From: Chromobotia macracanthus | Lineage: Eukaryota; Chordata; Actinopteri; Cypriniformes; Botiidae | NCBI GenBank assembly: GCA_036877525.1 | Contig: JAZGTH010000031.1 | Coordinates: 3,023,001 to 3,087,000, forward strand | Direction of reading: 5' to 3' | DNA length: 64,000 nt | Shown: positions 49,871 to 61,499 of the stretch, one piece after another | How positions within the stretch are numbered: the stretch's first letter is position 1 | How the letters are laid out: the number at the start of each line of letters is the position of its first letter | Position numbers and translations under genes: made by a program | Notes under the pieces: model-generated | Databases searched by the model: none | Told to the model about the DNA's origin: nothing | The model's input: the letters and a program-made list of their open reading frames with translations, nothing else

Positions 49871-51580
49871 ACAGGCTGAGATTACGGTAATACCTGATAA
49901 CAATTATTCTGGTATTTTCTGTCACACGAGAGAAACTATTAGAGCGGACATTGCTACAGGTAAAGTTGTTATGCTGAGAAAATCTGCACCTATTATGATA
50001 ACTATTGAGGGTACAGATGTATTGGCTGCAGTATGGGTCGGGCCAGTCTCACAGCCTCTACTAGGCCTTGACATACTGTAAACTACCAGGCAGTCTGTGG
50101 CTGCAGGGGAACACATTAATTTGGCCGAGACATGTCATTCCTGTTCAGAAAAACACAGTTACTGAGGAGAGTGTTTTGTATCCAGGGCACCCTGCTTGGT
50201 CGACAGGTCAGAGGGAGTTTCGCCTTATAAAAATGAGTACTGTGTGATTCACTGGTAAAGTTCCCCCTAGTACTTCCCAGTATCCATTGGGAAAAGTAGC
50301 AGAGGAAGCAGCTGCTGAGGTAGTGCTAAATTTGGAAAATCAGGGAATAATTCGAAAAACATCTTCCAGTAGCAACTCACCAATGTGGCCTGTAAAGAAA
50401 CCAAATGGTAAATGGAGGCTGACAATTGATTACTTGTTCACTTCTCTGTATGTTGATAAAAATGAAACCGTTTGTAGCTGATCCTTCTGTTGTTTTCTCC
50501 TGTGTATCCGCTGATGCTACAATTTTTTTCTGTAATAGACACATCCAGTGGATTTTGGTCAATGCCCCTTCATGAATCCTTGGCCTGTAAAGAAACCAAA
50601 TGGTAAATGGAGGCTGACAATTGATTACAGAGAAGTGAACAAGTATGTTGATAAAAATGAAACCGTTTGTAGCTGATCCTTCTGTTGTTTTCTCCTGTGT
50701 ATCCGCTGATGCTACAATTTTTTCTGTAATAGACATATCCAGTGGATTTTGGTCAATGCCCCTTCATGAATCCTGTCAGGATTGGTTTAGTTTTACATGC
50801 AATGGCCAAAAATATACACATGGAATAGATTACCGCAAGGGCTTCATAATAGTCCCACAGTTTATCATCAGGCCCTAAAAGGAACATTAGACAAATGGGA
50901 CAAGCAGTCAATCCTAATTCAGTACGTAGATGACATTTGGTTTGTAGTACTGATGAGAATACACAAGATATGAAAGCATTGCTCGACTTGTTGCATGCTG
51001 ATGGTCACGTAGTTAGTCGAAACAAAGGTCAATGTGCAAAACCTTTAGTTGTTTTCCTGGGACAAGTGATATCTGCTCATGGCTGATTCCCCTTGCCAAG
51101 TCGTACCGCTGCACTAGACAATCTAAAGTTACCCAAAAAAAGTGCAGCAATTCGAGCAACTGAAACTTGAATTGAAACACGTACCTGCCCTTGCTTGACC
51201 GAGAGCAGCTGATCATTTGTTTGTAGCAGAGAAACAAGGTTACATGTCCTCTATCCTCTGTCAACAATGGGGCACAGAACTTAAACCTGTAGGTTATTAT
51301 AGCTCTGCCCTGGATAGTGTGTCTAAAGGCTTCACACCATGTGTGAGAGCCCTTGAAGCAGTTTCTCAGGCTGTCATTAATACTGCACCCATAATATTGG
51401 ACAACAATTTGATAATTAATTGTAAACATGAAATGTTGGCCATGCTTTCCATGGGAAGTGTCACACACATCACTTTACCACGCTGGTCAAGATGGTGTAC
51501 ATTGTTAGAGCAACCACACATCACACTACCAAAAACATCAGTAGAAAACGTAGCTACATTTCAGATGTTGAAAACTTAAA
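49780..51580 (+). pseudogene. Retroviral protease and reverse transcriptase, degenerate
   Basis: The protease is suggested by the C-terminal flap motif LLGLDIL at about 50060-50080; the catalytic DTG-type triplet is replaced by a sequence reading LIDG. RT landmarks are IIRKTSSSSNSP, KPNGKWRLTIDY, FSVIDISSGFW and the active-site YVDD at 50923-50934. The region is broken by stops, lacks intact fingers-palm continuity and carries a 195-bp tandem duplication (50386-50774). Confidence 0.85.
50386..50774 (+). repeat. 195-bp tandem duplication in RT with a 16-bp inversion
   Basis: Copy 1 (50386-50580) and copy 2 (50581-50774) are nearly identical. In copy 1, positions 50433-50448 (CTTGTTCACTTCTCTG) are the exact inverse of copy 2 positions 50628-50643 (CAGAGAAGTGAACAAG). 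Other differences are about one T in a homopolymer and one substitution. Confidence 0.95.
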
Positions 51581-51639
51581 TTGATGGAGGAAAAGAGGAT
51601 GAGGGATGTATACATGACAAACCTGAGTTATGGCAACAA

Positions 51640-52090
51640 GATGCAATAATCATAGACCCAATCTCTGATCCAGACATAACACTGTACGTAGATGGCTCCT
51701 CACAAATTGTGGAAGGGGTTAGAAGAGCATCTTATGCTATAGTGGATGAAAACAAGTTTTAAAAGCAGCTAGACTGCCAGATAACCACAGCACAAGTGGC
51801 AGAACTAATTGCACTCACTGAGGCTTGCAAAATAGCTGAGGGTAAGAGATGTAACATTTACACAGACAGCAGATATGCCTTTGGTGTAGTGCATGATTTT
51901 GAGCAAATATGGAAGGCTATGGGGATACAACACAAGCGTAGGTACACCAATACTAAACCAGAAGGAAGTCACAGAGTTGGTAGATGCACTCAATCTGCCT
52001 GCAGTGGTATCAGTTATCAAGGTTAAGCACACACCAAGGGTGACACAACACAAGAAAAGGGAAACAAGAGCAGATCTAGCAACCAAGGCC
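51640..52090 (+). pseudogene. Retroviral RNase H, degenerate
   Basis: RNase H landmarks in order are LYVDGSS (first catalytic Asp, about 51691), ELIALTEA (catalytic Glu, about 51801-51824) and YTDSRYAFGV (catalytic Asp, about 51861-51890). A late part, ADLATKAAA, is near 52072. A TAA at about 51760 and a frame change after the third motif disable it. Confidence 0.85.
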
Positions 52091-52149
52091 GCAGCATTTG
52101 CTCAACCACCGCCACAACACAGTAATAATAAATCAGCTGAAAATTCTAA

Positions 52150-52300
52150 GACGGGAAAACTTAGATCCTAAATGGGAAGGACCTTACCAAATTCTCATAA
52201 TCACGCCTACAGCAATTAAAGTGCAGGGTAAGATCAATTGGATACACGGCTCACATTGTCTTGTTATGTCAAGTGCTGGTGCAGACCTGGTGGCGTAAGA
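52150..52300 (+). pseudogene. Integrase C-terminal end only
   Basis: KWEGPYQILIITPTAIKV followed by WIHGSHC resembles the C-terminal domain of gammaretrovirus-type integrases. It starts only about 60 nt after the end of RNase H. The zinc-binding HHCC domain and the DDE catalytic core, which together need about 1 kb, are absent. Confidence 0.8.
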
Positions 52301-52421
52301 GCTCAGGGACAGAACTTCCTCTTTTAGGGAGGGAGGGGCCAATCCCTCAAGTGAAGAAATCTACTCACTTACTGCCCCCATTAGCTTGCTCACTGACACT
52401 TCACAGTTTAAAGACTAATAA

Positions 52422-53970
52422 GTGAAAGGGAGAGACATCAGCTGGCCTTATCAACTTACTGTTGCACACTGCTTTCCTGTTTTATGTTTTTCCTGTTTTA
52501 CAGAACCTGAGCACATGCTAACTGCGTTTAAACATCTCAGTGAAGGTGACAGCCATCGACTAGCGACATGGGCATCAAAGTACTGCTTTCTGCCACGAGG
52601 ACCATTCACGTGTGACCTGCTGATCTACACACATTATCGAGTTTATCCAGACACTAACCCAACCATACAATTCACCATAGGGGAAATTATTTGTACAGAA
52701 CATCAATGTGTGTGTCCTAGTGTGGCATTTTCACTTTAATTTATGTAGGGTAAGTGTTGATCTGGAAAGAAACAGCAGTTCAGTATCACCCAAAGGACAT
52801 TCCATTATATGTTATTGATATAAATAATAGTATTTGTGATTGTGATTTCATCTCTGATACAGGCCAAGTCATACATGTTGAATTAAATGCAACTAGTACA
52901 AAATGGTGTTATATAATGGTTGCATTATATGTCAGAAACTTCCAGGTTCCAAGATATTGATTAATAGTCTCTATACATGGGAGAGCCATTACCAAGAGGT
53001 ACAGGAAACCAAGGTTTAGAATACAAACTAGTTTGTCCTTTGCCAGGGGGATATACAAGCATACAATGCCTTGTGTACATGTCTTCGACTGAATTTGATG
53101 CATTAAGTGCACATTTTAAAGAATGTACTGAATGATTTTGGTATGCTAAAGATGATGAGATCCCTCCAAACGCAGCTGATGTTATATGGTTGGAAGTAGT
53201 GAATAAGACTGAATGCTATTGGTTTCCCAGAACAGGGGAGAATGACTATGGGAATGCCACTGGGTGTCTTATGATGTATGATAGAGGGACAAATCCCATA
53301 TCAATAGGAATGTATGCTAACAACCTCCCTGATTTTCGTAAGTGGCAAGATAGAGCAGTGTCCAACTTTTACTGGGTCTCTGGTAGTAAGACATTACTGA
53401 CACATATCCCGATTGATGGAAAAGGATTATGTGCAAGAGTGACTTTAAAAGGAAGATATTTCTGTTGTTATTTTGGTTAATAAAACCAAAAATAGAATCA
53501 TGAAAGAACACAGGAAACTGCTATTGCCATCCCTAAAGATTTAAAGCTCGTAATGTAATTGCAAGTGGATTTGAGTCTTAGTATGGGTTACACCAAACAA
53601 AAGTCTGAGTGGATAAATTATCTACATCAACAAAGAACGACTAATTATACCAAAAAGGGTACAAGCATTGGGAAGACAATTAGACGCTACCAGAAAAATG
53701 GCTCTCCATAACCATAACTGATAAGGGAGGTGTCTGTGCAATGATCAGTGATATGTGGTGTACCTATATCCCCATGGAAACTGGCCCAATGGAAATTTTA
53801 CCAAGGTTATGACAAAGTTACACAATCTACAGAGAGAGATGTATAACAATATAGGCAAGGAATGGACCCTCTTAGGGTTATTTGATGGCCTCTTTGGAGG
53901 ATGGGGTAGTTTGATCTCAATGTTGGTGCCTGTATTGGTTATGTTGTTCCTCTTATGTCTTTTTTGACCA
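52422..53970 (+). pseudogene. Retroviral envelope, degenerate
   Basis: Position after pol, plus a Cys-containing surface part in several open pieces (52422-52739, 52754-52960, 53190-53480) and a transmembrane part with a C-x7-C motif near 53735 and a C-terminal hydrophobic anchor near 53900-53967 (SLISMLVPVLVMLFLLCLF). Stops split it throughout. No functional product is expected. Confidence 0.72.
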
Positions 53971-54320
53971 TGTATTGTCTCCTGTATACAACAGCAGATG
54001 AGCAAAGTAATGGATGTCAAGCTGAGATCTGTACATGGTTACAAAAAAAAAATATATTTGAAGCATTATGTTTACACTCTGTACATTACATCACAATAAG
54101 TGTTATTTTGCCAAAACAAAATTAACTTTACACATCTCTTCAACTGACGCTGGTATGCAGAATGACAAAAAAGATCTGTTCTTTTAAGAGCATGTAGAAA
54201 GAAAGAGTATTGATTGGCGCCATCCAAACTTTTCAAAGAATGTTTTAATGATTATGAAATTTTGCTTGCATTTAATCAGTCCATTTAATCAAATATTTTA
54301 TATGATTAAGGGGGGGGTGA

Positions 54321-54602
54321 TGTGGGGACATTAGTATTATAAATTTCCATTCTTTTTATGCTGTGTAACAAAGTTTTATGCAAGGCTGAACTACCTCCTA
54401 TGTTTCTGTTAAGAAATGATAAACAAGATATGGTGCACCCAGGAACTGGGAAGTATGCCAAATGCTTATGGCAGAGAGATATATGTAGTTGTGATTTCTG
54501 TGTACTCAGGTCTCTAAGCTGACACTTGAACAGTAAGGGTCTTTAATAAAAACATCAACATCTCCACCCTTGGCTCCTCATCTCTTCATTCATGATCTAA
54601 CA
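54321..54602 (+). repeat. 3' LTR of the endogenous retrovirus
   Basis: Begins TGTGGGGACA directly after the polypurine tract and ends TCTAACA before the GTAC target duplication. Poly(A)-type TTTAATAAAAAC lies near 54544. Confidence 0.92.
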
Positions 54603-55575
54603 GTACTCTAAACTCTTTGCATGAAAAGGCCACAGATATATAAGCTGAAGTCTGAGGTACCTGCCAGTACAGCAGGGGTCTGACTCGGTTCTGAAGACAG
54701 GACACTTTTCGGAGGTAAAGTATTTTTAAAACCATTTAAAAAAAAAAAAAAAAAAAAGAGCATGACTTTAATACAAATATCAACTACACTGAGAATAATT
54801 AAATGTATACAAATACAAATCTTGAAAAAGTACAAACGGTATGAGGTAACAGTATGTTTTTCTCAGGTTGTGCAATTTTGATCAAAATAAATAACAGCCA
54901 CTTTCACATAGTAAAATTGTTGCCTTTGATATCTTCTATTTATATTTTATAAGCAATACAAAAGACAAACTTAGTGGCATATTACAGAAAAATTCCAACT
55001 GCAGAATCCTTTCTTAACTGTATAGAAGGCCTGACAGTTTCACCAAATTCAATTCAATCTAAAGACCTCATGTATGCCAAAGACTATTGCAGAACAACAT
55101 TACCAAACTGCATCTTAATCTTAGATAGGAAAGCAAAGCACACGGAAGCATCAACCTTGATAAACAACAGGTAATTGTGTCAGCTCAACCAGGGGCCACC
55201 AGCTTAATTTTTTTATTTTTTTACAGAAGCAAGGCCAATGTAAGGAGGAAGCCTGCTGCAGTGCCATGGTACATTGATTTCATTAAATACCAAACATCTG
55301 TTTTATAAGTTGCTTTTGATTAAAGAGACAGCTAATAGAATAAATACATTTAAATGAATAAGGTTTTGTAATTTACATTACAGTTTCATTATAGCTGTTA
55401 AGTGAATATACTAACAAATTACTGCCTTAATTAGGCAAAGTATCTGGCAACAAATTGAGGGGGAAAAAAAAGTATTCAGTAGTGTGTATATATATATACA
55501 CACACTACAGGGACTAAACCATAACAAAAATGTTTCTGGAAAAGGTTGCTTACTCTGCCTTTTAACTGTTGTGTT
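54603..55575. other. Intergenic, nothing recognised
   Basis: AT-rich sequence with an A20 run at 54738-54757 and a short TATATATATA tract near 55487. No exon or repeat family was recognised. Confidence 0.4.
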
Positions 55576-55765
55576 TAAGTGGCAGTTGTGGCCTAATAGC
55601 TGATTTGTAATCTGGAGGTCGTGGGTGCAATTCTCAATGCTGACAGGAAACAACTTGGGTGCAGTCAAGGCACCCTTCTCGTAGTTGCTCCCTTGGCACT
55701 GAAGTAAATGGTTGCCCACTGTTCTGAATGTGCGTTTTCATGGTTTGCAGTTCTGGGGCTACTAC
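55576..55765 (+). repeat. tRNA-derived SINE, diverged copy
   Basis: It matches the SINE at 20398-20690 in order: GCAGTTGTGGCCTA, GGAGGTCGTGGGTGCAATTC (B-box region), AATGCTGACAGGAAACAACTT, TTGCCCACTGTTCTG and GTTTGCAGT. Confidence 0.7.
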
Positions 55766-55989
55766 ATGTGTTCAAACACGACATTTGCAATTGTTGATTT
55801 ATTTCAATGAAGTAAAAGCCACTTGTGTATCATTAGACAATTAGAACTGTGGTGTGCTGCTGTAGGACAGGGATACCATGGAAGTAGTGTTTCTCTGTTA
55901 AATATACATTTTTTTAAAATACATTTAAATTGATTAAAAACCAGATTACAATCTACATCAAATTTATAGCCCATTTCACACTTCAATTT

Positions 55990-56560
55990 TTAGTTCAAAA
56001 AGTTTAGGTCAGTGCCCCCTAATGGTCAAGAAATAATGGAATTTATGAAAATTAATAACATGAAAAATTGAAACTATTGTCATTTCAAATACATTTGTTT
56101 TTCTGGCTTATGTCAAATCCTGCAATACCAAATTTGCCATATTGCACCTTAATTTTCTGTCCATCATATTGAATTTTATTCAAAACCTACTTTCCCCCAC
56201 AAAACTTCTCCCACAAAATGTCCAAAATTTGGTATGTAGCTTCTAGAGACACCCCTGACAAAGTTAAAGCTTTTTGATTGGCCAAACGGTTCTCATATAC
56301 TGCGTTAACAACTTTGAAGGCAAGCTTGCCAACAGGACTTGAGACTATATATTTGCAAAACTTCAGTGCATCGATACAAAACTTGGTGGGAATCGTAACT
56401 AGCTCATCATTACCTCACAGAAATTGTGACAGCGCCACCTACTGGTCACAAGTTATAAGCCGTTTCATGGCGTTTTAAGAGCTTTTACCCATGTTTTTAA
56501 GCCGATTTTCAAAAATTAAAATACTTCCCTTGGTGCCGTTGAAGGGCTTGAGCCCATAAT
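55990..56560 (-). repeat. Interspersed repeat family D copy, inverted
   Basis: TCTAGAGACACCCCTGACAAAG at 56245 is the inverse of TTTGTCAGGGGTGTCTCTAGA at 39040. The neighbouring CAGCGCCACCTACTGGTCAC phrase is typical of the same fish repeat group. Confidence 0.6.
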
Positions 56561-56739
56561 TGCTGCTATTCTCATTTGTACCCACTTATTAATTAGTTAA
56601 TTAGTCAATCATAACCAATTACCTTGAGGAAGTGGCCAGTGCCATTGTTAAAAAAAAACCTGAACAGTTTTTGGTTTTAAATCTAAATTTTGGTTCTGAA
56701 GAGCAAAACAAGCCATCAGGGGTTTGAACACCACATATG

Positions 56740-57321
56740 ATTAAAGCTAAAAAAAAACAAAACAAAAAAAAACCGACGACTACAACCCACGAGGGGGTAA
56801 AACGTGAACCAAAACAGACAAAAACTAGCAACAAAAGAGCTCCAAAAAACGGAGCTCAGAATGAAACTAAAAATCGGAAAACAAACAGGGCAAAAACACG
56901 GGACAGAAAACAGGAAACCGCAGCCAGATACGTGTGACGAGAGAGGAGATACAAGAACGAGAGCACAGGATACAAGAACAAACCGACATGAGACAGAGCA
57001 CACAAGGGCATTAAATAGCACACGGACAACGAGGAACAGGTGCGCGAAATGAGCGCAAAACGAGACGAGAATAAGGGGGCGAGGACAAGACGAATGACCG
57101 GAGAGCACATCGCGAATGTAAACAGAACAGAGGCCATGTGCTTCACACAAGACAAGACCTAGAGCATGAGTTCAGATCCAGACTCCAAGAAACAAGAACC
57201 AAGACTAGAAGGAGTCAGGATCAAAACAACACACAGGGCATGTCAGGATCCTGGCAATATAATCTAGAAAGATTCAGAACAAGAAGCCGGGACCCTGAAA
57301 CGTTCACGTCTTTCTGTCACA
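56740..57321 (-). repeat. Strand-asymmetric segment, possible solo LTR
   Basis: The plus strand is strikingly rich in A and G (repeated ACAAGA, GAGAC, CAAAAC) for nearly 600 bp. Read on the minus strand it starts TGTGACAGAAAG and holds a TATTTAA box in a GC-richer context, similar in style to the solo LTR at 62093-62473. The other end and a target duplication could not be fixed. Confidence 0.35.
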
Positions 57322-57904
57322 ATCTCTGTTTGAAACAGAATTACAGGTTACTTTACCTACTTTTGTTTACATATGCTGAAGTCATATGAAGCCAAACTGT
57401 CATTTTCCAGGAAATCTGTGGAAGTAACAGCTCAAATTATACTCAAATTATAACTCAAATCATTATTGTAAACTTATCGTTGTGAACTGGAGTACAGTAG
57501 GGATACTGTTTTGAATACTGATCTGTTATGCATTTGCTCAATAACTGATATTTGTTTTTTTAACCAAAAAGGTTGTGGAAAAATGGTCTTTTTGGGGTTA
57601 ATTATTCCTTTAACAACTGTATTAATTTACAATGATATTATTATATAGTTATATATTATTTCTTTGCAATAAACAGCCAACAAGACTTAATCTAATGTGT
57701 TTGAGTACAATGCAGTACAGTATCAACAACAAACCTTTCAGCATTTTGTCCAGGGGCCCATTCTTTATACATGAGCAGGCTTTTTTCATGTAAACAAGAT
57801 TTGATCACAGCTATGTCACAGTCATGTCTGCTTCATTTTTACAAGCACAACTTTTTGTGGCAGTGCATGATTGTGAGGGAATTATTTAACCTAATTAATT
57901 TCAA

Positions 57905-59350
57905 AATTTCAATTCAATTTTTTTTTTATATAGCGCTTTTTACAATGTTACATTACTTCAAAGCATCTTTACATATTATGACAAATACAACACAGAACAA
58001 ATGCCAGAAATGTTCAACACAGAATACATAGTATTATTGCAAATAATATGAGTGAGATGTATATTAATAAAACTAATTAGGCATACTAGGTTTATAGTAG
58101 GTTTATGAATAAAGGGTTGACTGAACCAATAAAAACGGCAATATCATTAAGCACGCCTTTCCAGGCTTACATGTAAGCCTTTCCAGCTTACATGGAGATG
58201 GCACATAGAAAGATAACATCTTATGGAACAGCGGAATAAGGGATTTGCAATAGTATCATAAAATACACACAACACACAAAAGTAAAATACATACATACAC
58301 AAAATATACACATAACAAATACCTGAAAAATGACATAATGAAAGAGAATTTGAAACAAACAAAACAAAACAAAATAGAATAGTTTTAGGACTGTAATTAT
58401 ATTATTTCGCTAGAAGCAATATTAACAATTTACAAAACCCTAAGCTAAGTTAGATGTCAGCAGTCTCCCAGTAAGCAAGCCGACAGGGCAACAATGGCAG
58501 GGAACCAATGATGTATAGATGGGGGGGCCAGTTCTCCTTTGGCACGTTAAAGCTGCAATTTGTAACTTTCTTGGATATAAACAGAGAGTTGATAACAATA
58601 ATTTATAATTATTTATTGATTTAAAACCTTCGGGTCTGATTATATCTGACAATACATCAGGCACTGAGAAATGTTACCAACAGAAATGGTGAGAGAAGCA
58701 TAATGTTATTAACTAATTGCAGTTATAACATCACATTGCTATGACTAGACAGCGAACCAAAATATACAAACTAACTAGGCTGGATGTATGTATGTAGATA
58801 ATAGTAAGTTTAATAAAGAAGTCCATAAAATCCCGATGATCTGTCTCAGGAGTCGTACCATCCTGTCCCTCATCATCTGGTCTGGATAAAGTCTGGATTC
58901 AGCTGACTACAGGACCTTGGGGAAATAAAAGACAGACAGATTAGTGTGGAGCCAGTACATCTGTTCTTACAGGAAATGTCCCCGGGTCCAGTTTACCTAA
59001 TTAATGCAGCCTAACAATCCCTTAAGAGATTTGAGTAATAAATCTATAGGACTATGTGTAGGCTAGATTAAAGAGGTGGGTCTTAAATCTAGATTTAAAC
59101 TGACATAGTCTGCCTAGTCTGCATAGTCATACATCTGCCTCCCGGACAATACTGGGAAGACTGTTCCAGAGTTTGGGTGGCAAAGTAATTTGTTGGACCT
59201 TTATATTAAACATTTGTCTTATTGCAGTTATGCTCTTACAGCACAGTGTGCATTCTACACTGTTGGAGATGCAGAGTGTTGTTCGCAAAGCATATCTTGC
59301 TGTGAAGCTTTTCATGGGAGTTTTGTGGTACTTGTGGTATAGGTCCTTTG
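57905..59350 (+). repeat. Interspersed repeat family A, longest copy
   Basis: Opens AATTTCAATTCAATTTTTTTT with TATATAGCGCTTTTTACAAT. It keeps the family order through CCAGCTTACATGGAGATGGC, AGACAGACAGATTAGTGTGGAGCC, GATTAAAGAGGTGGGTCTTAAA, GACAATACTGGGAAGACTG and AGAGTTTGGGTGGCAAAGT. The 3' part extends beyond the other copies and is the best source for the family's full length. Confidence 0.7.
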
Positions 59351-60105
59351 AGACCCCAGCCTGTTACACTGAAGTGTTTCAAATTAATATTATAAATGTT
59401 CAGATCATTTCATTGAAGGTCATGCAATCATGACCATGCCAATAAGCATTCCTTATGTACCCCTCAAATTAGAGATTAATATTTCAAAGTTTAGGATCAC
59501 TTATTCTTTGTTTAAACTTTTCCACATTTTAGAATAATAATACACCTATCAAAACCATGGAACAACGCAATAACTGTGGGAATTATGTTGTGACTAAAAA
59601 CATCCAAAATGTTATATTTTAGCATCTTCAATTTCAAACATTGAATTATACACCTTCAGATTAAAAGATTTTTAAGACTGTATAACACATTTTTGTCAAG
59701 TGTTCTTTTGACCAGTAGTGTATATTAAGCAAAAAGTAAATAAATGAATAAGTAAAATGCAGTTGACTGAGTAAAATTTCTTACATGGTGGACTTAATAT
59801 ATCACCAACAGAAACAAAATGGTCTGGATCTGTGCATGATGCAAGGATCTTCAGAGTTGCATTTGTCGCATACATGTTTGCATGTGCTAAGAGAAAATAG
59901 AAATGTCAAGCTCACTGTATTACACTTATGCTGGGCCTAAGTGAATTGCATTTTTTCATTGCACAGGTGCTTATAATGGAATGCTGCTTATAGGCTATGG
60001 CTAAAGACAGTATTTAATAACACAATTCCCTAACAAGACAAACATACATACCCCCACATGCATTTTGTTTTAGTTTATTTTTAATCTTCCTGTATAATAG
60101 GTAAC
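59351..60105. other. Intergenic, nothing recognised
   Basis: AT-rich sequence without recognisable exon. A GTTCTTTTGACCAGTAGTGT-type phrase at about 59700 resembles ends of old DNA transposons. Confidence 0.35.
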
Positions 60106-60185
60106 AATCAGTCCTCCAACATTAACCAGACCATAAGGCATAACCAGGTATTCATAGTGGCCAGCTAGTGTCACAAAAACAGTCT
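60105..60185 (-). pseudogene. Gypsy reverse-transcriptase fragment
   Basis: The minus strand encodes WKTVFVTLAGHYEYLVMPYG and LVNVG, a close match to the conserved palm segment of Ty3/Gypsy reverse transcriptases before the active site. Only about 25 codons survive. Confidence 0.7.
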
Positions 60186-60189
60186 TCCA

Positions 60190-60345
60190 TTCATCCCCCT
60201 CATGTCTGGCATTGTCCTGCTAAAACAGACATGAAGGTTTTTGGAAAGACATTGTTTTGATGGCAGCATGTCTTTCCAAAATTCCAACAAAACCTCCATA
60301 TCAATGGTATCTTCACGAATATGCAGATCATCCATGTCATGAACA
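60190..60345 (-). pseudogene. Tc1-like transposase fragment
   Basis: The minus strand encodes DDLHIREDTIDMEVLLEF, DMLPSKQCLSKNLHVCF and, after a frame slip, a short remnant of the DNA-binding/catalytic neighbourhood. The order matches the segment of Tc1/mariner transposases around DxLxIRxGTI and HMLPSRQRLF. The catalytic DDE triad cannot be completed here. Confidence 0.65.
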
Positions 60346-60719
60346 CAAAAAAGTGGGGACAAAAAACACTTTCGCATAGGATACACGTTTCCTCACTCCT
60401 TGTTCCTCGCCTCCTAGAAGTGAAATTAGAAAATTAAGCTGTCCTTCAGGCTGACTTTGATCGGTTTCCAGGTCATGGCTAGTCTCAGCCTCAGATTTCA
60501 TGCCTGCGGACCATTGGATGAACATCTGATGCATACTGCACACTTAACTGTAAACACTTCATCAGAAAAGAACACAAAGAAAGCTGTTGTGTTTACATCT
60601 GTGACAATGACCGTTCATTAAGATCAACTTGTCCTCTTGCATACTTCTTTTCTGGACAAAACTTCGAAATGTAATTCATCCTGCATGTTTTGTCATAGAC
60701 CCATGAATGAGAACAGATT

Positions 60720-61210
60720 AGCATCATGCTAACTGACACTAAAACGAGTTAGCATCATGTTAAAATATGCTAGCATCATGTTAAATCATGCTAGCACCAT
60801 GTTAAAATGTGTTAGCATCATGCTAAAATGTGCTAGTATCATCTTAAAACATGTTAACATCATGCTAATTTATGCTAAACATGGTAGCATGATGCTTAAC
60901 TGTGTTAGAAGCATGTTAAAACATACTAGTATCACTGTAAAATGTACTAGTATTATGCTAATGATGATAAAATGTGTTAACATCATGCATGTACTAGCAT
61001 CATACTAAAACATGCTAGCATCATGATAATTGATGCTAAAACATGCTAGCATCATGTTAAAATGTGCTAACATGTTAAAACGTTAAAATCATGCTAAAAC
61101 ACACTAACATGCTAAAACGTGCTACCATCTTGATACAATGTGCTAGTATTATGTTAATTCATGTTTAAACATGTTAACATCGTGCTATAACATGCTAACA
61201 TGATACTAGA
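60720..61210 (+). repeat. Palindrome-based satellite (TTAGCATCATGCTAA type)
   Basis: About 25 imperfect tandem units of 17-20 bp such as GTTAGCATCATGCTAAAAC. The core GCATCATGC is nearly self-complementary (GCAT-C-ATGC). Related units occur at 24290-24335, 41965-42075, 44595-44670 and 63335-63370. The open frame through it is a by-product. Confidence 0.85.
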
Positions 61211-61499
61211 TGAACAATATACTAAATGTTAAACTAGTCACCATTGTGGTAGAGAATGCAAAACCTAAAGTATTTTAAACCATTATACTTTAAATTTTTT
61301 ACTTTATATGTTGTTATCTTTATCTGACTTTGAAGTGTTTTGCTGATTTGTGGAGCATTTTGGAAATTTACCCCATTCCACCCATGTGAATCTTTTGTGT
61401 ATTGAACGATGTGTGCAAATACTCTTTGTACTGAGAAATAATGAAGAACCACCGCAATGATGGGTGTTATAATGGATGGCGGTTATAGCCATCCATTCC

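Larger units (their letters stand above)
48336..54602 (+). mobile_element. Endogenous retrovirus, full length but defective
   Basis: Two LTRs of about 290 bp (48336-48631 and 54321-54602) begin TGTGGGGA and end in CA. They are flanked by a perfect 4-bp target duplication, GTAC (48332-48335 and 54603-54606). A G-rich polypurine tract (AAGGGGGGGGTGA) sits directly before the 3' LTR. Between them, in order on the plus strand, lie gag with one zinc knuckle, protease, reverse transcriptase, RNase H, the C-terminal end of integrase, and env with a transmembrane subunit. All are interrupted by stops and frameshifts, and the integrase core is missing. Pol and env resemble gamma/epsilon-type (class I) retroviruses. 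The LTRs differ by a dozen or more substitutions plus small indels by eye, so the insertion is old. It is described only as a relic. Confidence 0.92.

Noticed and set aside
56716..57155. Cys/Phe/Leu-rich open frames on the minus strand (up to 144 codons)
   Set aside because: They come from strong strand asymmetry (A/G on plus, C/T on minus) and resemble no protein family.
60757..61008. 83-codon frame with repeated MLKxxSI
   Set aside because: Direct translation of the GCATCATGCTAA satellite; no independent sign of coding.
60720..61210. CRISPR-like array of short repeats
   Set aside because: There are no unique spacers of constant length; units are contiguous and imperfect, and the context is a vertebrate genome.
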